This document shows, one piece after another, positions 63,149 through 64,000 of a stretch of 64,000 nucleotides of DNA. The stretch comes from Rhizobium sp. R634. GTDB lineage: Bacteria; Pseudomonadota; Alphaproteobacteria; Rhizobiales; Rhizobiaceae. The notes under the pieces are model-generated. The model had not been told where the DNA came from, did no database searches, and worked only from the letters and a program-made list of their open reading frames with translations. A program made the translations under genes and the position numbers. Numbering within the stretch: the first letter of the stretch is position 1; every line of letters starts with the position of its first letter. The stretch lies in contig NZ_LOKW01000012.1 of NCBI RefSeq assembly GCF_002211305.1, forward strand, positions 496,001-560,000. The letters are read 5' to 3'.

Positions 63149-63225
63149 TGGTCGGAGTGGAGTGATTCGAACACTCGACCCCCACGTCCCGAACGTGGTG
63201 CGCTACCAGACTGCGCTACACTCCG
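63149..63225 (-). tRNA. tRNA-Pro (anticodon CGG)
   Basis: 77 bases on the minus strand. Acceptor stem CGGAGTG/CACTCCG, anticodon arm CCACG-TTCGGGA-CGTGG with anticodon CGG, a T-loop TTCGAAT, and an encoded ACCA 3' end (63152-63149). An intrinsic terminator follows at once. It is a single-gene tRNA unit. Confidence 0.95.
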
Positions 63226-63488
63226 TGACCAGCGGCGCTTCTATAGAACAGCCTATCTGGTTGCACAAGCACCTAATTCCAAAAATTCGATGGAATTTTT
63301 GACAAGGGCGTGACAGGCCACGAAGGGTGGCTACTGCTGCAAAAAGACACACCCGGCGCAAATTGAGCGGAAGTGCCGAACGGGCAATTTTCTTTTGCTG
63401 GGTTCCGCGCTAAAGGGCTCGGCGGGACAGGCGAAACCGCCGCGACGGCGGCTTCGCAGCCACTGCGCTTGAGATCAGGGACGACACG

Positions 63489-63896
63489 ATGAAACTCCGC
63501 ATTATGACCGCGGCCGGGCTTGCTATTGCGCTTGCCGGATGCACGACCATTCCTTCCGCCGGCAATCCGATCGAGGCCCGCTGGGTCGGCAAGTCGGCCG
63601 GCATCTTCTTTGCCGCCTTCGGCCCGCCGATCAGCGACCGCGAGGAAGGTTCGTCCACCATCTATACCTGGCGCGGCGGCTACAAGACCGTGCGCATTCC
63701 CGCGAAATATGCCGAAGGCGCCGACGGCAAGCGCGGCAAGCAGATCTCCGCCGCCCGCACCGCCTATCTGCGCTGCCAGGCCGAAATCACCACCAATTCC
63801 GACTACACGATCCGCGACATCCGCACCGTCGCCGACATTCCCGGCGTCAACGGCCCGTCCTATTGCGCGGAGTTCCTGGCGCCGGAACAGAAATAA
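63489..63896 (+). CDS. Small hypothetical lipoprotein
   Basis: 135 residues. Signal peptide M-K-L-R-I-M-T-A-A-G-L-A-I-A-L-A-G-C with lipobox A-G-C (Cys18). The mature part has S-T-I-Y-T-W-R-G-G and ends G-P-S-Y-C-A-E-F. Probably periplasm-facing. No domain recognised. A strong terminator follows. Confidence 0.72.
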   Translation: MKLRIMTAAGLAIALAGCTTIPSAGNPIEARWVGKSAGIFFAAFGPPISDREEGSSTIYTWRGGYKTVRIPAKYAEGADGKRGKQISAARTAYLRCQAEITTNSDYTIRDIRTVADIPGVNGPSYCAEFLAPEQK

Positions 63897-63918
63897 CGGG
63901 CGGTTCGTCCGAAATACG

Positions 63919-63952
63919 AAACAGGCGGCCCGAGAGCCGCCTGTTTTGTTTT
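63919..63952. terminator. Intrinsic terminator after the lipoprotein gene
   Basis: ACAGGCGGC and GCCGCCTGT form a perfect nine-base stem around a six-base loop, extended by AA/TT, with a T-rich run after it. It can serve both the lipoprotein gene and the convergent gene beginning to appear at the window end. Confidence 0.8.
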
Positions 63953-63977
63953 GGCAATCGACCGCAGCGATCAAAAG

Positions 63978-64000
63978 TCAGGCAGCCTCCCCCGCCTGCA
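63978..64000 (-). CDS. Possible 3' end of a minus-strand gene (edge)
   Basis: A minus-strand frame ending TGA at 63978-63980 with the last residues Q-A-G-E-A-A. Only seven codons are seen, so the call depends on the bidirectional terminator before it. Confidence 0.3.

Overview
The window reads as an ordinary stretch of chromosome from an alphaproteobacterium of the Rhizobium leguminosarum/etli group. The grounds are high GC content with strong third-position GC bias, a betaine-synthesis operon, a tandem pair of rhizobial-type L,D-transpeptidases, a TIGR03808-type Tat-exported repeat protein, and several rhizobial intergenic palindromic repeats. This assignment rests on recognising protein families, not on an alignment. 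I see no phage, transposase, plasmid-transfer or CRISPR sequence.

Layout. 1-5.7 kb: cupin tail, CNNM/CBS transporter-like protein, trans-aconitate methyltransferase (tam), glucose-6-phosphate dehydrogenase (zwf), Nudix hydrolase. 5.9-8.3 kb: HerA-like ATPase (DUF853) and a HigB/HigA-type toxin-antitoxin pair. 8.4-12.5 kb: two ABC-F ATPases either side of a YdjM-like membrane protein; the second has a short leader ORF with a strong ribosome binding site and an overlapping hairpin. 12.5-18.2 kb: VOC, DUF1579, DUF899/MarR, Ohr/OhrR, rpsU and cspA. 18.4-25 kb: two L,D-transpeptidases, two alpha/beta hydrolases, and an ATP-dependent DNA ligase with its partner exonuclease. 25-32 kb: GDPD phosphodiesterase, PAS-GAF-GGDEF-EAL protein, Tat-exported beta-helix protein, GST and LysR. 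32-40 kb: small ORFs, YjbR, GST, DUF4406, DeoR, class 3-like asparaginase, two MFS exporters, a cysteine-rich SufR-like regulator and a quinone oxidoreductase. 40.9-48 kb: EAL-CBS-degenerate GGDEF protein, orphan ParD, HdeD, and betI-betB-betA. 48-54 kb: small copper-type membrane/periplasmic proteins, an Rrf2 regulator divergent from cysH-cysD-cysN, and a peroxiredoxin. 54-64 kb: class A PBP, NmrA protein, LysR, LacI, DegP-type protease, small conserved ORFs, tRNA-Pro(CGG) and a small lipoprotein.

Functional themes. Sulfate assimilation (APS reductase plus ATP sulfurylase) is paired with an Fe-S-type Rrf2 regulator whose likely operator overlaps the cysH promoter. Choline is converted to glycine betaine by betA and betB under betI. 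Peroxide defence comes from Ohr/OhrR and an AhpC-like protein. Envelope maintenance involves two L,D-transpeptidases, a bifunctional PBP and DegP. Several divergent regulator/target pairs carry visible inverted repeats between them: MarR/DUF899, OhrR/Ohr, SufR-like/MFS, LysR/small ORF and Rrf2/cysH.

The strongest candidate for something undescribed is the leader ORF and hairpin upstream of the second ABC-F gene, which looks like ribosome-dependent attenuation. Other points of note are a DNA ligase/exonuclease damage-response pair lacking its usual helicase and phosphoesterase partners here and split by an intergenic repeat, an rpsU gene with a TTG start whose stop codon lies inside a palindromic repeat, and a bet operon without betC but with a repeat between betB and betA.
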